From positions 41,850,001 to 41,914,000 of the forward strand of contig NC_077222.1 in the NCBI RefSeq assembly GCF_024763615.1: a stretch of 64,000 nt of DNA, written 5' to 3'. The DNA comes from Phlebotomus papatasi (Eukaryota; Arthropoda; Insecta; Diptera; Psychodidae). A model generated the notes under the pieces. The model had not been told where the DNA came from, made no database searches, and saw nothing but the letters and a program-made list of their open reading frames with translations. The position numbers and the translations under genes are program-made. Numbering within the stretch: position 1 is the first letter of the stretch; the number at the start of each line of letters is the position of its first letter. Below, piece after piece: positions 46,398 through 57,634 of this stretch.

Positions 46398-46536
46398 TTT
46401 TTTCATTGGTGTTGAAACTATTGGAGTTGTACTGTATTTAAATTAATATCCATTATTGATTTAATTGATTTAATTGATTTCAATTGAATTTTTAAGTGTC
46501 AAATTTTTGCTAAGTCAATTAACTTTTAATTTATAA

Positions 46537-46813
46537 TAATAATAATAATAATAATAAGTAATAATGCTGGCGCAACATTCCATGAAGGAACAAGGTCTTC
46601 CCGTAAGGGGATTTCTAGCCATGCATTATTATTTTTCTTGTACGAGATGAGATTGTCAGTCTCATGCCCGTGGAATCAAGTGAAGTAAAGCTCGCTGGAT
46701 GCAATCCGAACACCTTTAACGCCAGAAAAATTCTTGGTGACCTAAAGGGATTCGAACCCGGGACACTTACATCACAGAGCGAATGCTCTACCACTTGACC
46801 CAGTGAGTGCCCT
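46537..46813 (-). mobile_element. tRNA-derived SINE, type 1, copy 2, with ATT-repeat tail
   Basis: This is a minus-strand copy of the 2030-2300 SINE, with the tRNA-like head at the high-coordinate end and B box CCCGGGTTCGAATCCC. The 3' end runs into an ATT/TAA microsatellite at about 46537-46565. Flanking TAACTTTTAATTT and TAACTTAATTTTT may be an imperfect target duplication. The simple tail suggests LINE-assisted retroposition, as known for tRNA SINEs. Confidence 0.83.
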
Positions 46814-46819
46814 AACTTA

Positions 46820-48770
46820 ATTTTTAGTTCACCCAATTTAATTTTTTGCTATTATTGTGTTTTTCGTAATTTTGAATCGATTTCATTGAAAAGTAATTAC
46901 TAGAAAAAAATTTTGTGGCATCGTATTTAAATTTACAAAGATTAAGGAAACAAAATGTGTTAAATTCACTTATCTGCAAAATTGAATTCCTTGCCAGAAT
47001 TTCTAACACTAGGATAGTTTGATAGTGCAAGTGTTTGGTAAGCTTTCCAAGAGAGTTTCTTAAGCGAAAACTTTCCAAACTTGTCTGTGAAGTCTTATTA
47101 GAAAGCTCACGAAAGACATCGCTCTGGTTCTGACTTTTCCCAGCTACTATCTCTGGGGATTTTTTTCTGAGTGCAGCCTGTGACCTGTGACCTTTTCCTT
47201 CTTCATCGTCACATAAGTTGCGATTATTTGTTCGCAGGAGGTGAATAGATAAGCTTCTGGCGAGAATACCACCAGTATCAACTTTCTGCCTGCAATGCGG
47301 TTGTCACCAGTTGTGCAGAAGCCATGGGCGACGTAGAGGGAAAAATGCAATTTTGCACCATTATGGGAAAAGTACCATTTGTCTTTTGCGCGACCATTGA
47401 GACTAGTGCGGAAGAGGTATTTTTAAATTACATTCTTTTATTGTTAACGTTTGTCGTGCTGAATCTCTGGGTGCCATCCATGTCTTCCTCTGTCTATGGC
47501 TCTTTTTCGGTCCAACACACAAACATACATTTCCAATTCAAAATACCCACCTCTTGGCAAGTGCGCGATGTGGAGGAATCACAATGACCCCATCGATTAT
47601 TCCCACATGTACAACTATGATCAAGTCATTAACATACGAAAATAGATTGTAATCGCGTGGTATCGAGGAATTGCAGCTGGTGAGATATAAATGCAAAGAA
47701 GACTCCGTGGAATATCAAATACGACACTCTCTGCAATTACAGCCAATAATTCAAACTCGTGGTCATTGCATTTTGTAATGCTAATACCTCGTGTGATATG
47801 TTGCATTAAAGTGTCAGCAATATTGGCAAGTTCAGCCCATTCAGATGCACGTAGTCACGGATGCATCCAACACCATTTCTTTGGATGGAACTGGCTTGAA
47901 AACAAATATTTCTTGGTGGTATTTGGACAAGTCGAAAGGGGTCAATCGTTTCTGGGCAATTTGTATTCACCACAAAACGTGCGTGCCTGGGTAAACTCTT
48001 CCATCGTAGATTTATCTTGCGCGATCAATTACGCTAAATAAGCAAGTGTCATCACTTTATTACGCATCTCTGCCTTGTGCAAACTCCATTGAATTGTTTG
48101 ACTTTTTCCTTGTGAGAACTTGTTTAAATTCAATTATAGCCAAACACTTGCATGACCATAATGCACAAGTTTTCGATTTACAGTGTCAAAATATTATCGC
48201 TTTAATCATTCGGAAAGTCGAGAAGTTCGTTTTGCAAATTTTCCTGTAGTAAAGTGTTATAAACACCATTCATGAACATTAATTTAAGCGATAAAAGTCT
48301 ATTGAGATCGCACCTAATATCTTTATGGCTTCACCAAAAGGCTCAAATTGGATCAGATTTAATTGAAAGATAGGCTATTAAAAGGCTTAATCGGTACAAT
48401 AAAATTCTTGAGCCAGATCATGGTTTTTTTTTGACTGATCCGTATCACAAATGTTAATTCTCTTAACCATTATGATATGAATTTTATTCAAAATTTATCT
48501 CTTGAAAAATTTGATCTTCTCGTCAATTAATTCATTAGTCAATAAAAAATTTTTGATATTTATTAAATTGTATTATTATTATTAATTATTTATTTTATTT
48601 TATTTATTTATTTTTTTTTTGTAAATATAAAAATCATATTTGGTCAGTAAAAATTTTGTAGTTAGTCAAATCCTAATCTTGCCAGGAGAAAAAATCGATT
48701 TAATCAATAAAAGGGGTTACAGAGACTTCGAGGCTTTGTGAGCTGCTCAAACTTCCGAGAAGGAGCTTTG
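46820..48770. other. mostly unique sequence, no gene called
   Basis: The plus frame 47324-47587 starts on a well-placed ATG (GCCATGGGCG) and encodes a hydrophobic segment, but it resembles nothing known. A further plus frame at 47691-48041 also lacks motifs. The TATTATTAT/TTATTTATT stretch at about 48570-48620 is simple sequence. Confidence 0.45.
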
Positions 48771-48775
48771 TCTTA

Positions 48776-48979
48776 TACCAGCTGCAGACTAAAGGTTTAG
48801 CCCAGTTCCTAAAAGCCTCAAAAATCTAAATAACAAACAATTTTGTTGATTTCTCTAAATCTTATGGATAATTTTTTCCTTAATATCCAATCCGGAGCAA
48901 CAATTTCCTCAAAAATCTTGCCTGATAAGCAATTTGAGGATTTAAGCCACATGGCTAAGCCTTAGGTCTGAAGCCCGTA
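48776..48979 (-). mobile_element. Harbinger-like MITE (family D), copy 2
   Basis: This is the family D sequence in reverse orientation: AGACTAAAGGTTTAGCCCAG at the left, TTAGGTCTGAAGCCCGTA at the right. TTA flanks it at 48773-48775 and 48980-48982. The interior is more diverged than in the 26.2 and 61.0 kb copies. Confidence 0.74.
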
Positions 48980-48984
48980 TTATA

Positions 48985-50690
48985 TTCTTTTTCGCAAAAG
49001 CATATAAGATTAAAGTCATTTAAATTCTTTAAATTTGTCTATAAATCATCATAAAACCATCCTGAAGTTGAAATTTGTTCAAGAAGAGGGTTTGTTAAAA
49101 AATCATTAACATTTAAATTATAGACCTAAAAGGGTGAAAATTAGGCCATTTGACCTTATAAAATTCAAGATGCATCTAGAACTAGATACAACTTGCGGGT
49201 AAAAATTGTGAGGCTGATTTCCTTAAAAATAAGCTATAGTATTGAAATAATTAATATTGAAAATTCTGAAATTCCAAATTTATTTTGGAGGTCCACTTTT
49301 AAGGGGTGTGACCTAGAATTTATTATGAATGGACCTTATACTCATGAGGTCAAATCCTAACTTTATGCAAAATACAGTTTTAAGCAAACAAATTTACTTT
49401 AGTTTTTATAACAATCTGATTTTATGTCACTTACACTTAAGGGCAATTCAAAATTTCAAGTCATTGTTCTGCAGTGAGTTATCTGGAAAAGGAAATCGTG
49501 AGAAGAAAGTCCTCTTCACCTAAACTTTTTCCCTTACAAATTCCTGCATTTGCGATAAGTGAAGCTGCAAAAAGTTGGACAGCATCTCCAAGTGGAAAAG
49601 AACTAATAAGAACAAAAAAAAAGTTTACAATTTATGAGACGAGACAGAGTAAATTTCTCAATTTTATTATTGACAGTGAATCGTGATTATTTATCATTTC
49701 ATGCTCCTACAGTGCATTTCACTTGTTAATTTTGCGACAGAGTGCAATTTAACGTATTATAAAGCGAATCATAAATTTATTGTACTTGATCATTCTTATA
49801 CAATTTCATCGTTTTATGGCACACATCACAGACTCTAGAGGGTAAAGTTGCGGAGGCGTCTGTTCTTCATATATAATACAATCTAGTAAAGAGAGGATTG
49901 CTCCAGCAATTGTACTCTCTTTTCTAAACAAATATTCAATGTCTTGTGTGTGGAATTTGAATTAAAATTTTCCGCTGGCTGTCGGTGGGCTGCTCTCGTG
50001 GGACTTCAAGACAAGTATCACGTTCTTCTGTCATGAGATGACTCAGCGTGGAACGATTTATTGCTCCAAGATTCGATCCTGATTTAAGAACTGCTAAACG
50101 ATATTTGCAACAACGCAAGAGAGCCATCAATCACGCTCTGCTTATTTACTCTACCAAGAAACATCCATCAGAAGGGCAAGAAGAAGAACTTACTTCAATT
50201 GTTGGAATTTGCGCAAATTGCTAAATAGTGCCTTCAATTGAATTTAATTATGCGCCATAGTGTCTACGAGGGTATTTCTTTAAACAACTCAGCCATTAGA
50301 AAATTCTATTTTTAGCTTTCTGTGAAAGAAAAAATAGCAGAGCAAAGTCCTCCAGGAAATTTCTTTCATTTGTAGTTGAAATTCAGTAAAATGTCGTTTG
50401 TAGTACAAAAATTGCAGAGGAAAAGAGTTAAATTGCTCTTATTTTCCTTTCAGCATAAATTTTTGGGTGAGAATTTCCAGCTTTTTCCATCCTCGCAAGA
50501 TAATAAAAATTCTCTTACTATACATACATATAACTGCCAGGGGGTTGTATACTCAATTTTCATAGTACTCTCTCTCTTCCATCAATTTAATCATTAATGG
50601 ATTATTCGAATTTAGGTTTAAGTCATTGGTATAAAAGAAATATATATTCAGTCATGTTTTATAGGTTTTTGTTTTAATTTTTAATTGAGC
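48985..50690. other. no gene seen
   Basis: Unique AT-rich sequence. Frames of 64-73 codons on both strands carry no recognisable motifs. Confidence 0.5.
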
Positions 50691-50839
50691 AGTAGGAGAA
50701 ACTGGGGCTGTAGTTAACATGGGGTAGTTGTAAAATTGATTATTGTTACACTACTTGGACTTATGTCGATCATTTGTGTAAACAAATTTGTGCTATTGTG
50801 TAGGCAAATAGCCCTATAATATCTGTGAATTCATATATA

Positions 50840-51053
50840 GGGGAAACTGAGGCACCACCAAACACGGGGTACTACCAAACACCGCGATTTTTTAATCGGA
50901 TATTGAATATATCAGAGGATAAGACCGATACGGATTTATAGGCACTATAGGGATGCTTGTCCACTGAACAAATGGTCGAGATAGTCCAAGAAGTTTAGAA
51001 AAAAAAGTTAGTGTTTGGCGGTACCCCGTGTTTGGTGATGCCCCAGTTTCCCC
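50840..51053. mobile_element. TA-flanked MITE, GGGGAAACTG type, 214 bp
   Basis: Tips are GGGGAAACTGAGGCACCACC and the complement of GGTGATGCCCCAGTTTCCCC. The phrase CCAAACACGGGGTAC is repeated in inverse in both arms. TA lies at 50838-50839 and 51054-51055. A lone tip GGAGAAACTGGGGC at 50697-50710 may be a remnant of a relative. Confidence 0.8.
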
Positions 51054-51716
51054 TAGGTCTCGTTCTCTAAAGTGCGAAGCCAAAATTAATTTTCATTATC
51101 TTCAATCAACACAATCAATTTTTTGTTATGATTTATCTTCTTAATATCTCATTTAATTTATTTATATCACTTTTAATTAATTGAAAATTATTGCAAATAT
51201 TAATGTTTTAGTCCCTTCAAATACATATTTTTATCTACAGAAAAAATAGTTCCATTAAAAAAGAAAAAAAAAGAAACTAAAAATTGTATTTATGCCCCCT
51301 GACGTTAGAATATGGATGAAAAAATATTTAAATTGTGGAAAGTATTTCCTACGAAACTAATTTATTTTTTAATAACTTGAAAATCTCTGAAATGCGCTAT
51401 ATCATAAAATACAAATTTCCTACAAGCTTCAGTTATATGTTCTTGCATTTATATGAGCTATGTAAGGCCTTAATTTTTCATAACTCTTTATTTCCAAGCA
51501 CACAAATGGTCCGACATTAACTTTCTAATTGTTCAATTTTTAGAGAAATGTTAGAGTAAACCGGGGCACAATTAGTCTGGGGTAAACTTAGACACATTGC
51601 AACTATTGTAATTTTGTAGTTTCCCTCAAAATATACATTGAGCAAAGTATTATTTTGTCATAGTAGAAACACATCTCCTTATCCCCAGAAAAATTTATAA
51701 GTCTAAGGTGCTAGAC

Positions 51717-51932
51717 ACACTTATGACTTAAGCCGAAGGACGGCTTAACGTAATTATAATCAAAATAATTATTAAATTAAATTTTCATGAGTTTCTTACT
51801 AAGCCGGCCCTTAACTGAAGCTGGGAAACGAATTAATTAATGGAAGAGTAATCTGAGTTTAATTAAATCATTATTTTGATTTTCATTATGTTAAGCCGTC
51901 TCTGAGCTTAAGTCGAATGTGCGTCCAGCATG
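51717..51932. mobile_element. family C MITE, TAA-flanked
   Basis: The left tip GGTGCTAGACACACTTATGAC mirrors the right end TCGAATGTGCGTCCAGCATG. Inner arms pair as well (GACGGCTTAACG against TTAAGCCGTC). TAA flanks are at 51714-51716 and 51933-51935. Confidence 0.72.
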
Positions 51933-51939
51933 TAATCCT

Positions 51940-52660
51940 GTTATACTACTATTATAATTTTGTCCTAGTATTTAAGCTTTTGAATTGCTAGTTTAGTTTG
52001 ATCTTGTTTCTGGTTTGTTAAAGTTAATTATGAGAAATTTTTCACTTGGATAATAATTATTTACACTTTTTTTTATAAAGGATAATAAACATTGAAACAG
52101 CATTCCGGGCAGATATAGCCAGTCTTCCATGACAGCCTAAAACTACTAATAATTTTCCACTGATATGTGAATAATTTTTGTACAAAAAGTTATTGCCGGT
52201 ATGTTGCTATTTGGAAGTAATGTTCGTGAAATGGATTTTTTCAGAGTGTTGTCATAAATTTTGCCTCTAACACAAATATGGAATAAAAAGTTATTTGACG
52301 TCTCTTTATTTAGGTTTTAGTGACATTTTTTTTCATTAGTGGTATTCATTGCATCAAGAGAAATTATATTTGGTATGTCCCGTTTCAAATTTAGATTAGA
52401 AAAATGATGGCAAATTGTACTCCGAAATTGGCTATATTTACCCCGGCCGGGGTACATATAGCCAATAAGATACATATATAGGGTACATATAACCATACTC
52501 ACAAGATAAGACTTTCCGGGAATAATTTTTTTGGATTGTTTTTTTGGTGCTTACTGATTTCCTACCGTGTGAATTGATTCATATATAATATTATAAAAGC
52601 ATTTTGTCGCATAAACATATTATATCAATGTATATGCATGTAAGTAAAAGTGTATATGTA
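51940..52660. other. no gene seen; possible worn MITE
   Basis: CCCCGGCCGGGGTACATATAG near 52441 and a partner-like GGGCAGATATAGCC near 52107 share the phrase ATATAGCC and may be remains of a TA-type MITE. I could not match two ends. Confidence 0.35.
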
Positions 52661-52663
52661 TAA

Positions 52664-52803
52664 TGGCCTCTCCACATTGGGAGCAATTTTTGTGAAAAAT
52701 TGCTTTTTTGAAGGAAATTCCCTGCAATGTTGTAGGGGGAAACGTCAAATTTCTGTCAAAAACGCAATTTTTGACGAAAATTGCTCCCAATGTGTAGACG
52801 CCT
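52664..52803. mobile_element. Tourist-like MITE (family A), most intact copy, 140 bp
   Basis: The terminal repeats are about 45 bp long: TGGCCTCTCCACATTGGGAG at the left and the complement of CTCCCAATGTGTAGACGCC at the right. TAA flanks both sides (52661-52663 and 52804-52806). The internal sequence has complementary CAATTTTTGACGAAAATTGC motifs. Length, TIR start and TWA target fit Tourist-type MITEs. Relatives are at 3045-3600, 14658-15024, 37006-37104 and 38413-40191. Confidence 0.75.
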
Positions 52804-53014
52804 TAATATTAAGCATAAGTACTCAATAAACGATCAGTCTATCAACGAGTCTCAAGCCTTTAAGTTCAACCTTCCACAATTTCAAAACCGAAAATTGATA
52901 AAGATGTGCAGATTTTAGAATATTCTAGCATGAGTTACAAGAATACGGACAAAAATAAAAATGTAAATACGAGAAAAATAAGTTATTTTCGCATACTTTA
53001 TCGACTCGTTACTA

Positions 53015-53905
53015 ATTTCAAGACCTTTCCAAAAAGTCTGAATTTAACCAAATCGGTTGAGAAATAGGCACTCCAGAGTGGTTTGACCTTTGATCTTAAA
53101 TAATCCGAAAAGGCGAATTTTCTGGTCATAGGTTTGTTTGGACGAATAAATTAAGAGAAAATTAAGAGAAAATCAAATTAAGAGAAATCGTTAGTAGCCG
53201 TTTTCGAAACAAACCAAAAAACATGGCTGGGGTGGAGGGAAAATAGAAATCATAATAACCATCCTAGGGTCGATTAACGAGGGGGGGGGTCATCGAAGAT
53301 CGGAAGTTCGTATCTCTTACAGTTTAGTCTCTATATGGGTAACAAGATTGCAAACAGAAAAAAAAATTAAAAAAATATAGGTCATTTTTGGGTTCTTAAC
53401 CAATTCATTACCGATTATTATTTATTAATCGTATCCGGATATATTTTTACAATGTAATCATGCTGCGTATATCCTATGTTGTAAGAATTTGCTAAGTCCA
53501 TGTGTAGATCGCCTAGGAGCGCCTTCCCCGTGATGTGGATGCTTTTTCTATGCTTCCAGTTTTTTTTTGGCAGAGGCGGTGCATTATTACGTTTTATAAC
53601 AGAGAGAATGTATTTGGCTGGACGTTCAGTTGCACCGGGAGGGACTCGAACTCACAACTGTGAGAGTCGAGTCAAAGATCTCATCTGTCCAAGAGCCAAT
53701 AATGGTCTTGCCTATTGCAACACTGAATCCCCATTGTCCCCCATTACCGATCCCTCTTACCGATTGTGACCGCTACTGTCGGTTTGGAAATTTGAAGATC
53801 ATACTAAAAAAAAACCAAATTAAAAAAAATATCTTTTATTATAATCTATTATCTAAAATTATCTTATTATATAATTATCTCTCTGAGTTCGAGCAGTAAA
53901 AATTG
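53015..53905 (+). repeat. family S array, copy 8, interrupted by a type 2 SINE
   Basis: Unit one has ACCAAAAAACATGGCTGGG, GGGTCATCGAAGATCGGAAG and TTCGTATCTCTTACAGTTTAG. Unit two begins CAATTCATTACCGAT, is cut by the SINE at 53416-53741, and ends CTCTGAGTTCGAGCAGTAAA. The left half of the terminal hairpin is lost. Confidence 0.65.
53416..53741 (-). mobile_element. tRNA-derived SINE, type 2, full length with 10-bp target duplication
   Basis: On the minus strand the head has an A-box-like GCAATAGGCAAGACC and a B-box-like TGAGTTCGAGTCCC. A body with AATAATGCACCGCC follows, and the 3' end reads TTAATAAATAATA. The element is flanked by perfect CATTACCGAT copies at 53406-53415 and 53742-53751. The interrupted sequence is a family S repeat whose consensus continues across the site. 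It shares head and body with 34140-34385, and its head resembles 24487-24659. The AT-rich tail suggests mobilisation by an RTE-like LINE, which is inferred. Confidence 0.85.
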
Positions 53906-54290
53906 GAAATTGTTCATTGTTCTTTCCGTTCAATGATTTAATAATGTAAAAAGTTTAACTCCTCTGACTTGTTCTCCTATGAACTATGTATACTTAATCG
54001 TTTGTTTTAAACAGTCTTAAATGGTTTTAAATAATAAATAGACTTTTTTAATAGGATTGGTCTCTAGCAGGGATAAAGGTCAAACTGTTAGAGGTAATGA
54101 CATCGATTTAGAAAACGTATAAAGTCTAAACGAATACATATTTCATTTATATACCGTTGAATCAATTCCAATAACTTTTTTAAGATCAAACTTTAAGTGT
54201 TCTAGAAAGCGTTCTTCTCGACCGAATGAGCTCATGTTTGGTTAGTTGAAAAGGTATTGAAATTTCTGTGAATTGGTTCTGAACGGTTAA

Positions 54291-54476
54291 GGGCCATCGT
54301 ATGTAAACCAAAAATTATTTTATGTCATTTTTATTAATTATGTCATACTTAGTCTATTTTAGACGGACAAAAGGGTCACAAAAATTAAGGGTCAGAAAAA
54401 ATCACTTTTTCTAACTTCTTAAGGTTGCAGGAAAAACATTTTTTTGGACACAGTTGTCCCTATCGCCCTTAAAGGA
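54291..54476. mobile_element. TTAA-flanked MITE (family P1), second copy, left tip eroded
   Basis: The right tip is the complement CCTTTAAGGGCGATAGGG next to TTAA at 54477-54480. The left side begins TTAAGGGCCATCG, so the outer bases are lost or overlap the target. GGTCAGAAAAAATCAC links it to the 12.2-kb copy. Confidence 0.58.
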
Positions 54477-54484
54477 TTAACTGC

Positions 54485-55925
54485 ATTATAAATTGGTTCA
54501 AAATTAATAAAATTATAGGTTGAAAAATGTCAAAGTATGGAATATATCCTTTTTTAATTCCTTATTTTGTACGAATATTGTTCCAATAATATTATTATTT
54601 TTGGATTAAAACATATCTTAAAAGAACCCCTTGGGTTTTGAGGGAAAACCAGCAAGTCGAAAGATTTTGAGATAGGTCGCTTCTTCCACATGAAGGTGGC
54701 AAGAAATTTGGTTTGTGGAAGGAGTCTCCAAGTCAGGTAAATCGCATTCAAAGAACGTCGCAGCCATAATACATCTTCAAGAAGTTGTAGGTTACCTTCT
54801 CCTACTATGTGCAGTGTCCCATAAAAATTTCATGCGACAACAAATCTAGAAAATGTCAAAAGTAGGTGAATTTGTATTCATAAGATGAATTAATAGAATT
54901 CCGCAAATGTTAGTTCTTTTCCCTTAGCATTTTCCTGTGTTTCCTTGTGTGATCTTTTTCATACAAAAGTTCCAAGACTATCATGAAAAGTTGGCAAATT
55001 CCTCATGATATTTTGCTGTATATGCTTTTCTACAAAAATGGAAGAGAAATAGAGTTTCCTTAAGCATCTCTAAATTAAGCAAATATATTGTAAAAGAGAA
55101 TGGTAAAGTTTGAGGCTGACAGAAAAAAAAATCTCTGTAGGACTGAAAATTCAATTAGGTATTATCTTTCAACCAATATTCCTCATTGAAATATATTGGA
55201 CTGGGGAGAAACAGTAGAAAGTTTTATGCATTGTCAGAAATTAATTAGGAGCTTTTAGTGGTTGTCGACGTGTTGAATAAATTAAATTTATGTCCACAAT
55301 TTCATTTGCAAGAAACTGACATTTAGGGTTCTAATTAAAGTCAGCAAATTGCTAAATCTCCTCCTGTTCCATGAAAAACCATTCCACATCACTTTATTCC
55401 CTCTCAATTGTCACTGCAAAAACTCATTCACATCGTCAAATTGATTGCGATTAAAGGGATCCAAGAACAAAAAGAAGTGTCGATGGAGGTGAATTGAATG
55501 AATTGAATAGGAGTTTTATGACTCTTTCCATTTTCGAAGCGAGAGGAAAATCTGAGAAAGAAAAGGTGGGAAATTGCAAAGAAATGTGGGAAGCCGCCAA
55601 TTTCTCAATTTCTATTCATGTGGTGATGGAGCGTGGCTGGTCGTGTTGACATTCTCCTTAGTCTGTGGCAGAGTGTCTCTTCCAGAACATGGGAGAGTGG
55701 TACATATAAATTGACTATGTGTCCCATTCTTGTATTAGATCTAAATGGGGTTAGAGAGGAAGGTAAACCTCACCTTCAGATTCCAATCGCAAATATACAC
55801 AAGAAAGTACCTACTATGTGGGTGAATGTGTAAAGACGAAGGCTTAGTTGCAACACATAATTTTCCGCATTTTTGCAAAAAGTGGTGTTAAACTAAAGTC
55901 ATTTAATTTAAAAAAAAATAAAAAA
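54485..55925. other. no gene seen; unique sequence
   Basis: The 55.3-55.8 kb part is non-repetitive with more balanced composition. The minus frame at 54554-54751 starts on TTG. No exon structure is evident. Confidence 0.45.
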
Positions 55926-55929
55926 TGAC

Positions 55930-57335
55930 TAAGGGGTGACGGTATTTTCTTATACACTGAGAGAAATCCGAAAAAGTTAAAATTACATTCCGGAAATGTT
56001 AATTTTACACTGCATTATTGATCCGAAATCGGTGTAAATATTATTCTTTTTAGGTGTAGTATGGGTTAAAGTTACACTTTTTCATGTTAATTTTACACTT
56101 AAAAAGGTGTAAAATTAACATTAAAAAATGTTGATATTTTTTAACGTAAAAATGTTAAAGTTACGAGGAAAAAAAGTTAATCGCACCCTCTTTTTTTTCT
56201 CAGTGTATGGACGAAATATCTGTCTATAAGAAACCTCTTCTAAAACATATTTAAGAAATTTAAAAAAAATCGCAGAAAGCGTTTTCGTGCAATCCCAGAG
56301 TCATAGTTTTGGAGGAGAAGGAGAGAAATGGAGGAAAATTGAATGTTATATTAACGATCCTTGGGTATTGAAGGTCCCAAATCTGTAATCTCCAATTGTT
56401 TGACCAATATCTAACTGGTTAATTATCACTTAGACAGACACTATTAAAGCATCTAGGACAGAGGTCTGCAAGAACCGTTAAAAACTGAATAAACGTCAAA
56501 ATAAATTCGTTCTGGTAGCGTTTTGACCATTGACGTACATGTTTCATTTGACGTTTATTCGGTTTCAACAGTTCTTGCACGCCTCTGATCTAGGAGTTTG
56601 GTTTCGGATGGAAATGAGGGCGTGGGGGGGGGAGAAAAAAGACTATCCTAGATAATGTTGATTTATTTCGTCGAAGACCGAAAGTCGATACCTCTTACCG
56701 TTTGGCCTGTCAGAAGCTTTCGAAAAAAAAAATATTTTTAAAAAATATTTGAAAAAGATACAAAAATTACGGGTACTATACCGACTAATGATCGATTAAG
56801 TCCGATGCAGTTGGATAGGAAATTTTAAAGTCTCAAAAACAAATCCAATTTTAAACAAATCGGTTAAAAAATAAACCCTCCAGAGTATTTAAACTTTGAC
56901 TTTCGAAAAATCGATATTGAAACATTTTTCGAACATTAGATGTCTAAAGGCGAAATATTCACCTTAACTATCTCCAAAACATATTCGAAAACGAAAAAAA
57001 TCTACGAGTCCTTTTCGACATAAACCAAAAAACATGGTTTTGAAGGTGTAGGAGGGAGGTGGGAGGGAAAAGGAAAAATACTAGATAATATTGACTTAAG
57101 TAGGGAGGGATCATCGAAGAACGGAAGTCGATATCTCTTACCGTTTAGCCTCTAATTGACAAGGCGTTACAAGTTGATTTGAAAGATTACGGTGATAACT
57201 AGTAAAATTCTTCTTCACCTCAAAATTAAACACACCTTTTTAATCATACCTGTTTCACAAGAACCGGAATCTTTCAAATCAACTCATCAAACCAGTTCCA
57301 TTCGCTCTCTCTTTGAGTTTGAGCAGTAAAAGTAG
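55930..57335 (+). repeat. family S tandem array, copy 9 (two to three units)
   Basis: CGATACCTCTTACCGTTTGG (near 56680) and CGATATCTCTTACCGTTTAG (near 57130) are about 450 bp apart, giving the unit length. ACATGGTTTTGAAGG and AAAACATATTCGAAAACG recur. The array ends CTCTCTTTGAGTTTGAGCAG, then TAAAA. A CACTGAG MITE interrupts the first unit. Confidence 0.66.
55955..56205 (+). mobile_element. CACTGAGAGAAA MITE, copy 1
   Basis: The tips are CACTGAGAGAAATCC and TTTTTCTCAGTG, with TA at 55953-55954 and 56206-56207. The interior repeats GTAAAATTAACA-type words. The 57376-57630 copy is the same element in the opposite orientation. It interrupts a family S unit, which continues TATGGACGAAATATC on the far side. 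Confidence 0.78.
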
Positions 57336-57375
57336 CAATAAAACAAATAATTATTTATAAAATTTAACTTTTCTA

Positions 57376-57630
57376 CCACTGAGAAAAAAAGAGGGTGCGA
57401 TTAACTTTTTTTCCTCAGAACTTTAACACTTTTTAGGTATAAAAATATATCAACATTTTTTAATGATAATTTTACACCTTTTTAAGGGTAAAATTACCAT
57501 GAAAAAGGGTAACCTTAAACCACTAATCCACCTAAAAAGGGTAATATTTACACCGATTTCGAATCAATACTGCAGGGTAAAATTAACATTTCAGGAATGT
57601 TATTTTAACTTTTTCGGATTTCTCTCAGTC
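57376..57630 (-). mobile_element. CACTGAGAGAAA MITE, copy 2
   Basis: This is an inverted copy of 55955-56205, 255 bp, with TA at 57374-57375 and 57631-57632. Both copies keep GAGGGTGCGATTAAC near one end and the GTAAAATTAACAT words in the centre. The two copies flank a family S array. Confidence 0.78.
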
Positions 57631-57634
57631 TAGC

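Noticed and set aside
47324..47587. Frame with good ATG context and a hydrophobic segment
   Set aside because: Only 87 codons, no recognisable homology and no second exon. Left as possible but not called.
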